Below are positions 26,545 through 35,861 of a stretch of 64,000 bases of DNA, piece by piece. This DNA is from Prevotella melaninogenica (GTDB lineage Bacteria > Bacteroidota > Bacteroidia > Bacteroidales > Bacteroidaceae): contig NZ_CP072349.1 in assembly GCF_018127965.1 (NCBI RefSeq), positions 124,001 to 188,000 of the forward strand, read 5' to 3'. The translations under genes and the position numbers were made by a program. Every line of letters starts with the position of its first letter. The first letter of the stretch is position 1. Below the pieces are notes generated by a model. That model did not search any database. It saw nothing but the letters and a program-made list of their open reading frames with translations, and had not been told where the DNA came from.

Positions 26545-26582
26545 CCAAGCAAAGCGTATGCCTTTGCTTGGCTTTTTTTTTA
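26545..26582 (+). terminator. Intrinsic terminator between acpP and fabF
   Basis: A perfect 10-bp stem CCAAGCAAAG (26545-26554)/CTTTGCTTGG (26562-26571) with a 7-base loop, followed by about ten T residues. Confidence 0.9.
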
Positions 26583-26611
26583 ACTTTACTTTTTTAATTT
26601 ATATTTCACGC

Positions 26612-27874
26612 ATGGAATTAAAAAGAGTAGTTGTAACAGGTCTTGGCGCCGTTACTCCATTGGGTAACACTCCAGAGGAGACTTGGCAGAACATGCTGGC
26701 AGGTAAGAGTGGTGCTGCTCCTATTACACATTTCGATACAACCCAGTTCAAGACGAAGTTTGCTTGTGAGGTAAAAGACCTTAACATCAATGATTACATT
26801 GACCGTAAGGAGGCTCGTAAGCTCGACCGTTACACTCAGTTGGCTATGATTAGTGCTATTCAGGGTGTTAAGGACGCTAACATCGACTTAGAGAAGGTTG
26901 ATAAGAACCGCGTAGGTGTAATCTACGGTGTAGGTATTGGTGGTATCAAGACATTTGAAGATGAGGTGAGTTATTACGCACAGCATCCAGAGAATGGTCC
27001 TAAGTTCAATCCTTTCTTCATTCCGAAGATGATTGCAGATATCGCTTCTGGACAGATTAGTATGCTGTATGGATTCCACGGTCCTAACTATACAACAACA
27101 TCTGCTTGTGCTTCTTCAACTAACGCTTTGGCTTCAGCATTCAACCAGATTCGTCTTGGTAAGGCTGATATTATCGTTAGTGGTGGTGCTGAGGCTGCTA
27201 TTTGCGCTTGTGGTGTAGGTGGTTTCAATGCTATGCATGCACTTTCTACACGCAATGATGATCCAGAACACGCTTCACGTCCATTCTCTGCAAGCCGCGA
27301 TGGCTTCGTAATGGGTGAGGGTGCTGGTTGTCTTATCCTTGAGGAGTTGGAGCATGCAAAGGCTCGTGGTGCTAAGATTTACGCAGAGATGGTTGGTGAA
27401 GGCGAGTCAGCTGACGCTCATCATATCACTGCTTCTCACCCAGAGGGTCTTGGTGCTAAGCTCGTTATGAAGGCAGCACTTGAGGATGCAGGTTTGAAGC
27501 CAGAGGATATCGACTATATCAACGTTCACGGTACATCAACTCCTGTAGGTGATATCTCAGAGGCAAAGGCTATCAAGGCTTTGTTTGGTGATGCTGCTTA
27601 CAAGTTGAATATCTCTTCTACAAAGAGTATGACAGGTCACCTCCTCGGTGCAGCTGGTGCTGTAGAGGCTTTGGCTTGTGTTATGTCTGTGAAGGAAGAT
27701 ATCGTTCCTCCAACTATCAACCATCAGGAAGATGATCAGGATCCTGAATTGGATTACAACTTGAACTTTACGTTCAACAAGGCACAGAAACGTGAGGTAC
27801 GTGCTGCACTGAGCAACACCTTCGGTTTCGGTGGTCACAATGCTTGTGTTGTATTCAAGAAGTATGCTGAATAA
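26612..27874 (+). CDS. fabF: Beta-ketoacyl-ACP synthase II
   Basis: 420 residues from ATG 26612; the frame extends upstream to 26558, but that part runs through the terminator and encodes a Phe-rich leader, so it is rejected. The catalytic triad is visible: Cys166 in TTSACASST, a His in INVHGTSTPVGD and a His in MTGHLLGAAG, with the GFGGHN loop near the C-terminus. It condenses malonyl-ACP with acyl-ACP in fatty-acid elongation, acting on the product of the gene just upstream. Its stop codon overlaps the start of rnc by 11 bases, implying translational coupling. Confidence 0.97.
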   Translation: MELKRVVVTGLGAVTPLGNTPEETWQNMLAGKSGAAPITHFDTTQFKTKFACEVKDLNINDYIDRKEARKLDRYTQLAMISAIQGVKDANIDLEKVDKNRVGVIYGVGIGGIKTFEDEVSYYAQHPENGPKFNPFFIPKMIADIASGQISMLYGFHGPNYTTTSACASSTNALASAFNQIRLGKADIIVSGGAEAAICACGVGGFNAMHALSTRNDDPEHASRPFSASRDGFVMGEGAGCLILEELEHAKARGAKIYAEMVGEGESADAHHITASHPEGLGAKLVMKAALEDAGLKPEDIDYINVHGTSTPVGDISEAKAIKALFGDAAYKLNISSTKSMTGHLLGAAGAVEALACVMSVKEDIVPPTINHQEDDQDPELDYNLNFTFNKAQKREVRAALSNTFGFGGHNACVVFKKYAE

Positions 27875-28928
27875 TATAATTGATAGAATAAAGCTCTCTT
27901 TCCGTAAGGAGAAGGAGCTTTATTTGTCTTTGTACCAAATTATCGGCATTATTCCTCACGATATCAATTATTATAAGACTGCACTCTTGCACAAGAGCGT
28001 AGCGCGTCGTAACGCAAAGGGTAAGCCAGTAAACAATGAACGCCTTGAGTTTCTTGGTGATGCTATTCTCGATGCCATTGTCGGTGACATCGTTTATGAG
28101 CACTTTCCAGGCAAGCGTGAAGGTTTCCTGACAAACACTCGTTCAAAGATAGTACAACGCGATACGCTAAACCGCCTGGCAAAAGAGATGGGAATCGGAC
28201 AGTTGATTCTCTCTAACGGGCAGACGTCTTCGCATAACAGTTATTTAGGTGGTAATGCCTTTGAGGCACTCGTAGGCGCTCTCTATCTTGATCATGGCTA
28301 CAATGCTTGTATGAAGTTTATGAAGCAACAAGTCCTTGGGAAGCTTATCAATATTGATAAGGTTGCTTACAAGGAGGTGAACTTCAAGTCAAAACTCATC
28401 GAGTGGAGCCAGAAGAACAAGGTCAATATGGAGTTCAAGCTGATTGAAAACCAAAAAGATAAACAGGGTAGTCCTACTTTCCATTTCCAAGTGATCATGG
28501 AGGGTATTCCATGTGGAGAGGGACATGGTTATTCTAAGAAGGAAAGCCAGCAAGAGGCTTCCAAACTTACGCTCCAGCGTTTGCGTCGTGAGCCCCAGTT
28601 TATAGATGAGGTTTTTGCCGCCAAAGCCAACCGTACAAAGATGGAAGAAGAACCAGTGCTCAATGTTCCTGAAACTTCACAGGACATGAACTTCATTGAA
28701 GGTTCTGAACCAAAGGTTGAGAAGCATGAGAATCCTTTCCAAACAGAGGTCTTTGATGAGAAATCATCGGCTGCTGATGAAGTGAAAGAAGAACTGACTG
28801 ATTCCTCTGTTGAGGAAGAAAAGAAGGCTAACAATGAGGATTTTGACCTCTCTGATATTTCTCATTCTAAGTCTATTGACCGTGAAGCTATTATTGCAGC
28901 TGCTGAGGCAGAGGCTTTTGAAAATTAA
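27864..28928 (+). CDS. rnc: Ribonuclease III with long acidic C-terminal tail
   Basis: 354 residues from ATG 27864, overlapping the end of fabF. The RNase III domain has the signature ERLEFLGDAILDA and a second acidic motif GNAFEALVGALYLDHG. The double-stranded RNA-binding domain follows, ending SKKESQQEASKLTLQRL near residue 240. About 110 further residues, rich in Glu, Asp, Ser and Lys, have no recognisable domain; standard RNase III proteins end near 230 residues. It cleaves double-stranded RNA in rRNA and mRNA processing. The fabF-rnc order after acpP resembles the acpP-fabF-rnc cluster of other bacteria. Confidence 0.95.
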   Translation: MLNNIIDRIKLSFRKEKELYLSLYQIIGIIPHDINYYKTALLHKSVARRNAKGKPVNNERLEFLGDAILDAIVGDIVYEHFPGKREGFLTNTRSKIVQRDTLNRLAKEMGIGQLILSNGQTSSHNSYLGGNAFEALVGALYLDHGYNACMKFMKQQVLGKLINIDKVAYKEVNFKSKLIEWSQKNKVNMEFKLIENQKDKQGSPTFHFQVIMEGIPCGEGHGYSKKESQQEASKLTLQRLRREPQFIDEVFAAKANRTKMEEEPVLNVPETSQDMNFIEGSEPKVEKHENPFQTEVFDEKSSAADEVKEELTDSSVEEEKKANNEDFDLSDISHSKSIDREAIIAAAEAEAFEN

Positions 28929-28954
28929 TAAATAGCGGTAAAAGAATTAATAAG

Positions 28955-29030
28955 ACAGGCGTTTACAGCCGATGGTAAGTGATAATACCTATCACATTCA
29001 TCATCTTCTGTAAACGCCTGTTGCTTTTTT
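28955..29030 (+). terminator. Intrinsic terminator after rnc
   Basis: A 14-bp perfect stem ACAGGCGTTTACAG (28955-28968)/CTGTAAACGCCTGT (29008-29021), followed by TTGCTTTTTT. The loop itself contains a small hairpin GTGATA/TATCAC. Confidence 0.85.
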
Positions 29031-29055
29031 GTTAGTATCTAATAAGGTACTATTT

Positions 29056-29160
29056 AAGGCTATAAGCCTAATTATTTCTATTAGTCTAATATGCCTAATA
29101 AGGCTAATTGGTCCAATTAGGCTAATAAGCCCAATAAGTTCAATAGGGCTAATAGCCTAT
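29056..29160. repeat. 9-bp-period array, copy 3
   Basis: About eleven 9-base units (attagtcta, atatgccta, ataaggcta, attggtcca, attaggcta, ataagccca, ataagttca, atagggcta and others) in strict 9-base register. Confidence 0.75.
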
Positions 29161-29430
29161 TACTTTGTCATAATTTTTCACATCTTGATTTTTAATACAT
29201 GCTCTTTTGGCTTCTAAAAGACGCCCAATTGACTTGTAAAAGGTGCCCTTTTGAGGTCTAACTAACGCCCTTTTGAAGTCCAATTAAGCCTCTTTTACTT
29301 TATGACTTTATAACTAATTGATTTCCTTATGGTTACAAACCTGCTTTTTGTATGTGCTTTTGCCGTAATTTATATATGTCTTATTTGAAATTATGTAATG
29401 ATTTTTCATATCCTTGTCTGTAGATTTTCG
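29056..29430 (-). mobile_element. MITE-like element, copy 4 (fragment, reverse orientation)
   Basis: The reverse complement matches copy 1 closely, including the 9-bp array and the sequence leading into it, the 22-bp array (roughly 29200-29290) and the left third up to about 29430. Both terminal repeats are absent. It belongs to the same subtype as copy 1. Confidence 0.72.
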
Positions 29431-29437
29431 AAGTATT

Positions 29438-29491
29438 AACCCCAATCGGTCATTACATTATAATACATATTGTGGCTAATGATTGATTGGG
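29438..29491. repeat. Inverted repeat AACCCCAATC/GATTGGGGTT
   Basis: Arms at 29438-29447 and 29482-29491 enclose a segment with cggtcattac. The same cggtcatta motif is at the ends of the element at 35399-35597. It lies 25 bases past the stop of the DUF6377 gene and may end its transcript. Confidence 0.55.
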
Positions 29492-29515
29492 GTTTAAAAG
29501 CTTTAGAGAGGCTTT

Positions 29516-31111
29516 TTATATCTCCATGATAAGCCGTTCAAACTTATCATTATCAACGCGTGAACGGTTTTTTACACGTGTTTTATAGGTGTTAATGGTG
29601 TGTACAGAGTAGTTTAGGAAGGTAGCGATACGTTCAGAATCAGTGATACCCAATCGGATAAGAGCAAAGATACGCATCTCGGTTGTAAGTTGTTTCTTAT
29701 CGAGTGGTTTCTGATCTGGTTCGTCAAAGAGCTCGTTGTATCGTTCGATGAAGTGGGGGAAAAGCTTCAAGAAAGTCTCATCAAAATCCACAAACATCGT
29801 CTTTCTCTCTTCTCCTAATTCACTCTCTTTTAATGAAGAACGCAAGTCTTCAAATCGATGCATGGAAATCTTGCGGTCAATCGAACGATAAAGTTTCTCA
29901 ACTTTATTGATATATTCCGAGTTGATATAGAATGACCTACCAATGTATTCATCTTTGATTTTATTCACCTCCTCCAACTGTTCGTTCTTAACTTCTAACT
30001 GTTGGTTGCGTCGTGCGATAAGTGCTTGTGCCTTCTTTAGCTTTATCATTTGTCTACGGATAAACCATCCTGCCATCAACAGTCCAATGACAAAGAGGAT
30101 GAAGATTATTGCAGCCATAGCAATAGCATTGCGTTGTCCCTGCATTATCTTGTATCTATCCTGTTCAATGATAGGTAATACGCTGCTAACCTCAATTACA
30201 CGCTGTCTTGCTCCATAGAAGTTAGCGTTTGCGAGCGACTCTCTTACATACTCCGTAGCGTGCTGTATGTCTCCTTCTTTATAGAGTAGATTAGCCAATG
30301 TACAAAGGGCAGTAGTCTCTCTGACCACTCCTTCGTTGTCATATATGGCTGCCTGAGCAAGATAGTCCATAGCCAAGTCATTCTCCTTTAGAAAGAGATA
30401 AATCCAGCCAATACAAGATGTAACAATGGCTTTGTGGTGCAAATCCACTCCTTTCTTCTGTAAGAACTGTTTGAAAGTATCAAGAGAAGCCTCGTATTTC
30501 CGTTCCTTCATCTGTTTCATTCCTACCGCATAGAGCCATTCTGTTGAGCCTGTTGGAAGATAATGAAGTAAGGAGTCGGTATATACACCTGCTTGTTTCA
30601 CGTATTGACTCTGGTAGGGTTCAGTGCGTGTATAGTCAGATACGTCATAGTAAAGGCGTGATGCCATGGTGTAGTAAAGCTTTCTTGTGTTGGGAGTAGT
30701 CCCTTCCGTTTGGATAGAATGTAGTTCGTTGAAAGCCTCTGTATATAATCCTGCAGACAAAAGACAGAATACTAAGTCGCAATGTGCTTCAACTTCATAG
30801 TCAGGATTCTTCAATCTGCGTGCTTCGGAAAGGAGATGATTAGCATAGGCGTAGGCAGAATCATATTGATAAGATGAATATTCTTTGAATAGCTGTCGGT
30901 CTATTTCGAATCTATCCTTCGCTGGAATCGTTTTCAAACGGTCCTTTAATCGTTTGATTTTCTCAAGTTTTTCATGTTCAAAAAGCTTCTTCTTTTCTAA
31001 ACTTTGGTCGAGTTGGTGTAGCCGTTCTTCCCATTTCTCACTATTCGCAGCGCTGAATAGGGGGATAATAAGAAATAATAATGACAGATATATCTTCATA
31101 AGCGTATTCAT
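29516..31111 (-). CDS. DUF6377-type transmembrane TPR regulator
   Basis: 531 residues. A signal/anchor segment (about 5-22) leads to a periplasmic-type helical region with TPR-like repeats (about 70-320). A transmembrane segment follows (AIAMAAIIFILFVIGLLMAGWF, about 330-352), then a coiled coil (KKAQALIARRNQQLEVKNEQLEEV). The C-terminal domain includes a LuxR-like helix-turn-helix (TDSERIATFLNYSVHTINTYKTRVKNRS). This layout, a sensor outside and a DNA-binding module inside, is that of DUF6377 proteins, which lie beside polysaccharide utilisation loci in Bacteroidota. It sits next to the GH87 gene on the same strand and is the probable regulator of the locus. Confidence 0.82.
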   Translation of the reverse strand: MNTLMKIYLSLLFLIIPLFSAANSEKWEERLHQLDQSLEKKKLFEHEKLEKIKRLKDRLKTIPAKDRFEIDRQLFKEYSSYQYDSAYAYANHLLSEARRLKNPDYEVEAHCDLVFCLLSAGLYTEAFNELHSIQTEGTTPNTRKLYYTMASRLYYDVSDYTRTEPYQSQYVKQAGVYTDSLLHYLPTGSTEWLYAVGMKQMKERKYEASLDTFKQFLQKKGVDLHHKAIVTSCIGWIYLFLKENDLAMDYLAQAAIYDNEGVVRETTALCTLANLLYKEGDIQHATEYVRESLANANFYGARQRVIEVSSVLPIIEQDRYKIMQGQRNAIAMAAIIFILFVIGLLMAGWFIRRQMIKLKKAQALIARRNQQLEVKNEQLEEVNKIKDEYIGRSFYINSEYINKVEKLYRSIDRKISMHRFEDLRSSLKESELGEERKTMFVDFDETFLKLFPHFIERYNELFDEPDQKPLDKKQLTTEMRIFALIRLGITDSERIATFLNYSVHTINTYKTRVKNRSRVDNDKFERLIMEI

Positions 31112-31284
31112 CTGAGGTATTGTTTATTGGTAATCAGATGTTTTTTGTCATCCAATCTACTTGCAAAAATAAAACTTTTATTAATAACTACAAAAAAATA
31201 TCGACTGGAACTTCTATCCAGCCGATACTTTTATGTTCTATGGGTGAGTTTTCATTAGATTACTCTCCATAGGTAGCTATGATA

Positions 31285-34188
31285 TTATCTTACGATAAAT
31301 TTCTTTCCCTTATGGATATAAAGACCTGGTTTTAGATTCTCCTTGGATGTTGAAACCTTATTTCCTTGTAGGTCATAGTAGGCTTCATTCACAACTGTCT
31401 TACCTGTCAAACCCTCGATACGGTTGGTCTGGTTGAGGTTATTCAAGTCGTCTGGAGAATTGACTTCACCTGCTGAGAAGAATCTGATAGCACCCAATGG
31501 AATCTTCAGTTCAATACTCTTCTTATTAGCATCGTCACTTCCATTCACCTCATCTCTATAATCGTGTGTGTCATTGACCCATGCAGTGAGCGTATGAACA
31601 CCGTTTGTAGCTGTCCAAGTACTCTTTCCGTTGGTACCACCAGTTGCTGAAAGTGTAATCTTCTGATGTGATTTCAGACCGCCATAGTGCTTATCGTTCC
31701 ATGTGATAACACTGGTATTGCCATCAATCTGGAACTGTACACCGAGCTTTGTACCTGCTGGTACGTCTCTATCACCTGCATTGACAATCGTCGTAGTGAA
31801 GCGTACTTCATCGCCTGGATTAATGGTTTTCTTGTCGAAGGCAACCTTTGTAACAACGAGGTCATAGCCTCCTGTGACAGGAGTATAGTCTCCATTGTCA
31901 TCCTTCTCAGCTACATTAAACTTCTTCTCACGGCTGTTATTGTCTCTTGTTAACTCATCAGTAAGTTTGTTACGATAGTCAGCTTCAGCCTTTACAGCGT
32001 GTCCTCCGGCTGTTGCTTTCCATGCTGATTGAGTTGTAAGGATAACGGTCTGCTTTGCTTTCAGTCCATTCTTATAGCTTGCAGTGACGTAACTCTCCTG
32101 TCCATCGACAGTTACCTTCACACCGATATTTACGCCTGCAGGAATGTCGACATTGCTTACATTCTGAAGAGCAAACTTAAAGGTAACATCGTCTCCTTCC
32201 TTTAGAACAGTATTACCTTCGGCATTCTCCCATCGTAAACCTCGTAAAGCGACATCATATCCCTTGATACCTTCCAACGGATTGACGATACCTCCCTGCT
32301 GACTTGTGTCTGCTTCAGGGAAATCAGGTACCTTATACGTAGCATCACTCAGGTATTCATAACCGATAGCTGCCGCACGTGCCTTGTTATTATCAGTCCA
32401 TACAGGCCATGTCTGGTTGTTCTTAATCTTGTCCTCGCTGACGTTTGCAATCTTAATACCATTGCTAAACTTCACGCCATCGACGTCCAAACGGATAGCA
32501 CCAGTAGAGTGTTCCCATGTAGAATACTTGGTTGTTTGTCCTGCAAGGGAAGCACCAAGGATCTCTGTGTTCTTAAATTCAATGCCTGTTGGGCCTGACA
32601 TGACACGGATAGCATCGAAAGGAGAGTCATAAATCTTCGTATTATTGAAGACTACATTGCGTACACCACCTTTGATATCAATGGCAGCTAAGTCCTCATG
32701 CCAGCTGTCATCGTTGGTTCCACAGCGCACAAGTATGTTGTTGTCAAAGCTAATCTTTTGTGTATTTGTATACTTTGGACCAGGGAATACATCATTCAGA
32801 TGAATACCCGCAGCCATGAACATATCAGCAATATAGTTGTTATAGATTTTATGACCATCACCACCATAGAGAGCAATACCGCCTGCACGCCAGATAAGTT
32901 CAATGGTATTGTAAGCGAAGGTGTTGTTCTTTTCGTCTACAGCACCCATTGTATGATCGTTCCACATTGCCAAACCATCATCTCCGTTGTTACGAACACT
33001 ACAGTTATAAACTGTTGCATTAGATGTTCCTTGGCAGAAGTTCACGCCATCAGCGAAGTTATTACGGATACGACAGCTGATAATCTTCAAACCATTGCTG
33101 TAATCCACAGCACCATTATAATCGCCTATCCAGAAGCCACACTCAAAGTGATCTTCCCATACATGATGGATAACACTTCCGCCCTTGAAGACATCCATGA
33201 AGCATTTATACACTGCTTGCTGGTTATGACGACTTCTCAGATTAGAGTTGAGGTATAGGTTACAGATCTCAACATTACTGCAATAGCCATCTGGTCCGTG
33301 TGAGCCATTACCGCCAGAGATACCTCCTCCGAATGGATTAGGGTTCGTAAACTTAAGGTTGGTATACCACATACCAGCACCAGTAATCTTTACGTCGGAT
33401 CCAAAGATGTACCAGATACCGCTCAATTCAAATGTTCCAGCAGGAATATAAAGCACCTTTGAGCCTGCGTCAGCATCCTTCAAAGCTTCTTCAAAAGCCT
33501 TGAGATAATCATTTCCTTTGACATACTTGCGGTATTTAGCATCTGTAACGTTCACCGCACCAGCAGGACATTCAATCTCTTCAGGTACAACCTCGGTTTC
33601 AATGAAGTCTACTCCATAGTCATAACCATTGGCACCAGAACTCTGGATACGGATTCTATCACCTGCTCGGAGTGCCTTATTCAGAAGGAAGTGGGTCTCA
33701 TCAAAGGCAAAACAAGCTGTTCCACCGTCACTTTTATCAGCTGGATTACCACCTGCAAAGTACTGATACATATAATAAGACGTCAGATTGACTGTCTGCA
33801 CCTTCTTATCATTTACATAGACATCCAACGAACCATTCAATCCCATTCCGTCAGGAGAATCAGGCATTGTAAAGCGTAATGTCACACCATTAGCATCTCC
33901 CTTCATAGTCCACTCGGCATAGGAACCATTAGAAGGAAGGTCAACATACGACTGATGGGAAGCCTGCGAAGCTATCTCCTTACGTGACCAAGTAGGAGAA
34001 GTCTTCAATGTTGCGCCTCCTCCAAGCGTTGCTGTCTCAGAGTCGTAACGTGTGTAAGGCATCAAAGCACCCACTCGTCCCTTAGCATCAGCTGACGGGA
34101 TATTCCAGTCATCAGCGTAAGATGCCTTTGACACCATCGTACCAGACAATAGAAGTGTCAGAGCGATTAATAACTTTTTCTTCATCAT
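31285..34188 (-). CDS. GH87-type alpha-1,3-glucanase (mutanase) with CARDB repeats
   Basis: 967 residues from ATG 34188 (an upstream ATG at 34263 precedes the promoter). A signal peptide is followed by a carbohydrate-binding module-like beta domain (about 30-210) and a right-handed beta-helix. Asp380 in NNFADGVNF and Asp403/Asp404 in NNGDDGLAMW have the spacing D-23-D-D recalled for the catalytic aspartates of GH87 glucanases (1067, 1090 and 1091 in the Bacillus enzyme). Two CARDB-like Ig domains (about 640-740 and 770-890) and a C-terminal sorting-like tail (YYDLQGNKV...GLYIHKGKKFIV) follow, suggesting surface export. It probably cuts alpha-1,3-glucan outside the cell. The gene is divergent from the SusC/D operon. 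Confidence 0.82.
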   Translation of the reverse strand: MMKKKLLIALTLLLSGTMVSKASYADDWNIPSADAKGRVGALMPYTRYDSETATLGGGATLKTSPTWSRKEIASQASHQSYVDLPSNGSYAEWTMKGDANGVTLRFTMPDSPDGMGLNGSLDVYVNDKKVQTVNLTSYYMYQYFAGGNPADKSDGGTACFAFDETHFLLNKALRAGDRIRIQSSGANGYDYGVDFIETEVVPEEIECPAGAVNVTDAKYRKYVKGNDYLKAFEEALKDADAGSKVLYIPAGTFELSGIWYIFGSDVKITGAGMWYTNLKFTNPNPFGGGISGGNGSHGPDGYCSNVEICNLYLNSNLRSRHNQQAVYKCFMDVFKGGSVIHHVWEDHFECGFWIGDYNGAVDYSNGLKIISCRIRNNFADGVNFCQGTSNATVYNCSVRNNGDDGLAMWNDHTMGAVDEKNNTFAYNTIELIWRAGGIALYGGDGHKIYNNYIADMFMAAGIHLNDVFPGPKYTNTQKISFDNNILVRCGTNDDSWHEDLAAIDIKGGVRNVVFNNTKIYDSPFDAIRVMSGPTGIEFKNTEILGASLAGQTTKYSTWEHSTGAIRLDVDGVKFSNGIKIANVSEDKIKNNQTWPVWTDNNKARAAAIGYEYLSDATYKVPDFPEADTSQQGGIVNPLEGIKGYDVALRGLRWENAEGNTVLKEGDDVTFKFALQNVSNVDIPAGVNIGVKVTVDGQESYVTASYKNGLKAKQTVILTTQSAWKATAGGHAVKAEADYRNKLTDELTRDNNSREKKFNVAEKDDNGDYTPVTGGYDLVVTKVAFDKKTINPGDEVRFTTTIVNAGDRDVPAGTKLGVQFQIDGNTSVITWNDKHYGGLKSHQKITLSATGGTNGKSTWTATNGVHTLTAWVNDTHDYRDEVNGSDDANKKSIELKIPLGAIRFFSAGEVNSPDDLNNLNQTNRIEGLTGKTVVNEAYYDLQGNKVSTSKENLKPGLYIHKGKKFIVR

Positions 34189-34240
34189 ATTACTTGATTT
34201 TGTTTTTATAAAATGAGCTCTTGAGATTAGATTTGTGATG

Positions 34241-34249
34241 ACAAAAATA
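34241..34249 (-). promoter_or_regulatory. -7 box of the GH87 gene
   Basis: The minus strand reads TATTTTTGT, ending about 50 bases before the ATG at 34188. It decides the start: the in-frame ATG at 34263 lies upstream of the box. Confidence 0.55.
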
Positions 34250-34736
34250 GAGTTTTCATACAAGAAAGTAAAGTTAAAAAAGCCAATTCCAAGTATATAA
34301 AAGGGTAGTAAAAATTACTTTGCTGATTATCAGTGTGTTACAAATTCATTAAATGAACTTAATACAAATAAAATCTATGGACAGTAATTGGTGAATACGG
34401 CTTTAATTGTATTTTTACCTTCAAATAACAAAGTTATATTATAGGCTGTAGTTAATTAAATTAAAGGTACTGATTATTAGCTGTTTATGTACTGTAATCT
34501 TACTTATTGCCCTCTGTTTTCTTTATATTTGTAAATGACAACCTTCTCAAAGTAGTCTTCATAAACATTTTTTTTCGTAATTTCGCTTTCGGAAATGATG
34601 ATAAATCTTGGTGTTTTCACCTGTAATATAGAATCATTAGGTTTCTTTATTCTGTGTAATGCAGAGCAAATAGTTTAATGGATTAAAGTTAGGTTTAGTA
34701 TAACGAAGTGCAAACTTCAGAATGATATTTGGTATA
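34250..34736. other. Divergent intergenic region of the glucan locus, first part
   Basis: AT-rich spacer with possible plus-strand -7 boxes TATATTTG at 34524-34531 and 34737-34744. No coding region is credible. Read with the terminator at 34805-34843, it may belong to a small RNA gene. Confidence 0.45.
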
Positions 34737-34751
34737 TATATTTGTTATTTG

Positions 34752-34843
34752 GGTAATTTAAGTAATATAGATTTAATTAGACGCATTTTATAAGTTAATT
34801 AAAGAAGATAGAGCTTGTCGTGAGACAGGCTCTATCTTTTTAT
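34752..34843 (+). ncRNA. Candidate small RNA ending in an orphan terminator
   Basis: A strong intrinsic terminator lies in the spacer with no plus-strand gene for more than 4 kb before it. A TATATTTG box at 34737-34744 would start an RNA near 34752 of about 90 nt; an alternative box at 34524 would give about 300 nt. No conserved family is recognised. Confidence 0.3.
34805..34843 (+). terminator. Strong orphan intrinsic terminator
   Basis: A 15-bp stem (AAGATAGAGCTTGTC with GACAGGCTCTATCTT, one G-T pair), loop GTGA, followed by TTTTA. Neither flanking gene needs it. Confidence 0.8.
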
Positions 34844-34893
34844 TCTCTATTCTGCAAATTATGGTTTTGAGGTTTACAAAACAGGCTTTTTAT

Positions 34894-35390
34894 GGTTCTT
34901 CCGTCAAAGGTATAGATTGGAAATAGAATATAGACTAATCCACTGGCATGCTATGGCTATCCTAAATTAGATAGTTTTACAAAAGGGGATAAACTACAAG
35001 ATAGGTCCCGATTGATACCATTTTATCCGTCTTCTACAAAGAACTTATTCCCTTATTACTTGAAGTTTGTAAACTATTTTCGTACACTTCAAAACCAATA
35101 CATGCTCTTTTGGCTTCTTAAAGACGCCTAATAGGCTTGCAAAAGGTGCCCTTTAAGAGGCTTACTAACGCCCTTTTGAAGTCCAATTAAGCACCTTTTG
35201 TTTTGCTACTTTATAATTAATTGATTTACTGTCGGTTGCAGACTTGATTTTTAAGCGTGGTTTTATCCTTGTTTATAGCTGTTTTATTAGAATTTATGTA
35301 ATGATTTTTCAAACCCTTGTCTGTAGATTTTTGAAGTCTTAAAATGAAAAGGTTTTCTATGTCGGAGGAGGATAGTAGGATAAATAGTCG
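34894..35390 (-). mobile_element. MITE-like element, copy 5 (reverse orientation)
   Basis: It begins with GGTTCTTCCGTCAAA, the inverted terminal repeat. The reverse complement follows copy 3 through the 22-bp array (around 35110-35190) and the left third to about 35390, with part of the right third deleted and the other terminal repeat missing. Confidence 0.7.
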
Positions 35391-35398
35391 AGTATATT

Positions 35399-35597
35399 AA
35401 ACCCAAATCGGTCATTAGACCACAATATGTATAATTCTTCTTGCTATGGTATTGTTTCCTAACATCTTTTATTTTCTTATCGGCATCTTGTGTGTCTTTA
35501 TAACTTGACGTAGTCCGCTACGCCTGCATTCCAAAGTCAAACAATCTGCTCGATAATAAAACAAAATATGTTTAGGCTCTAATGACCGAATTGGATT
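35399..35597. mobile_element. Small inverted-repeat element with nested repeat
   Basis: The ends ACCCAAATCGGTCATTAG (35400) and CTAATGACCGAATTGGATT (35578-35596) are imperfect inverted repeats. Inside, 35460-35577 is the reverse complement of the element at 25370-25490, with arms CTTATCGG...CTCGATAA. It is non-coding and about 200 bases long, in the upstream spacer of the SusC/D operon. Confidence 0.6.
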
Positions 35598-35796
35598 AAA
35601 TGTTAATAATTGCACCCCTTTTAGCTGAAAGTTTGTCGTTTTGATGCTTTTAAAGGACCAAAAGCGTAATATTCAAGTTATATTATTTATACTTTAGGAT
35701 GATAATTAGGTATTGATTATCAGTAGTTTATGATTTTTATAGCCGATTTATGTTTATACAATCATCAGTTTTCTTTACTTTATGAATAATGATAAC

Positions 35797-35805
35797 TAAC
35801 TTTGC
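35797..35805 (+). promoter_or_regulatory. -7 box of the SusC/D operon
   Basis: TAACTTTGC, giving a leader of about 50 bases before the lipoprotein gene at 35862, the first gene of the glucan operon. Confidence 0.6.
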
Positions 35806-35861
35806 CAATAAAGAAATAATCAACAAAAATAATTTTTCAATAACTAAAAACAAGATTCACT

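Noticed and set aside
29029..29217. 62-residue Ile-rich open frame
   Set aside because: It is a translation of the 9-bp repeat array (three codons per unit), not a protein gene.
32698..33258. 186-residue open frame on the plus strand
   Set aside because: Antisense of the beta-helix part of the GH87 gene; the composition is that of a shadow frame.
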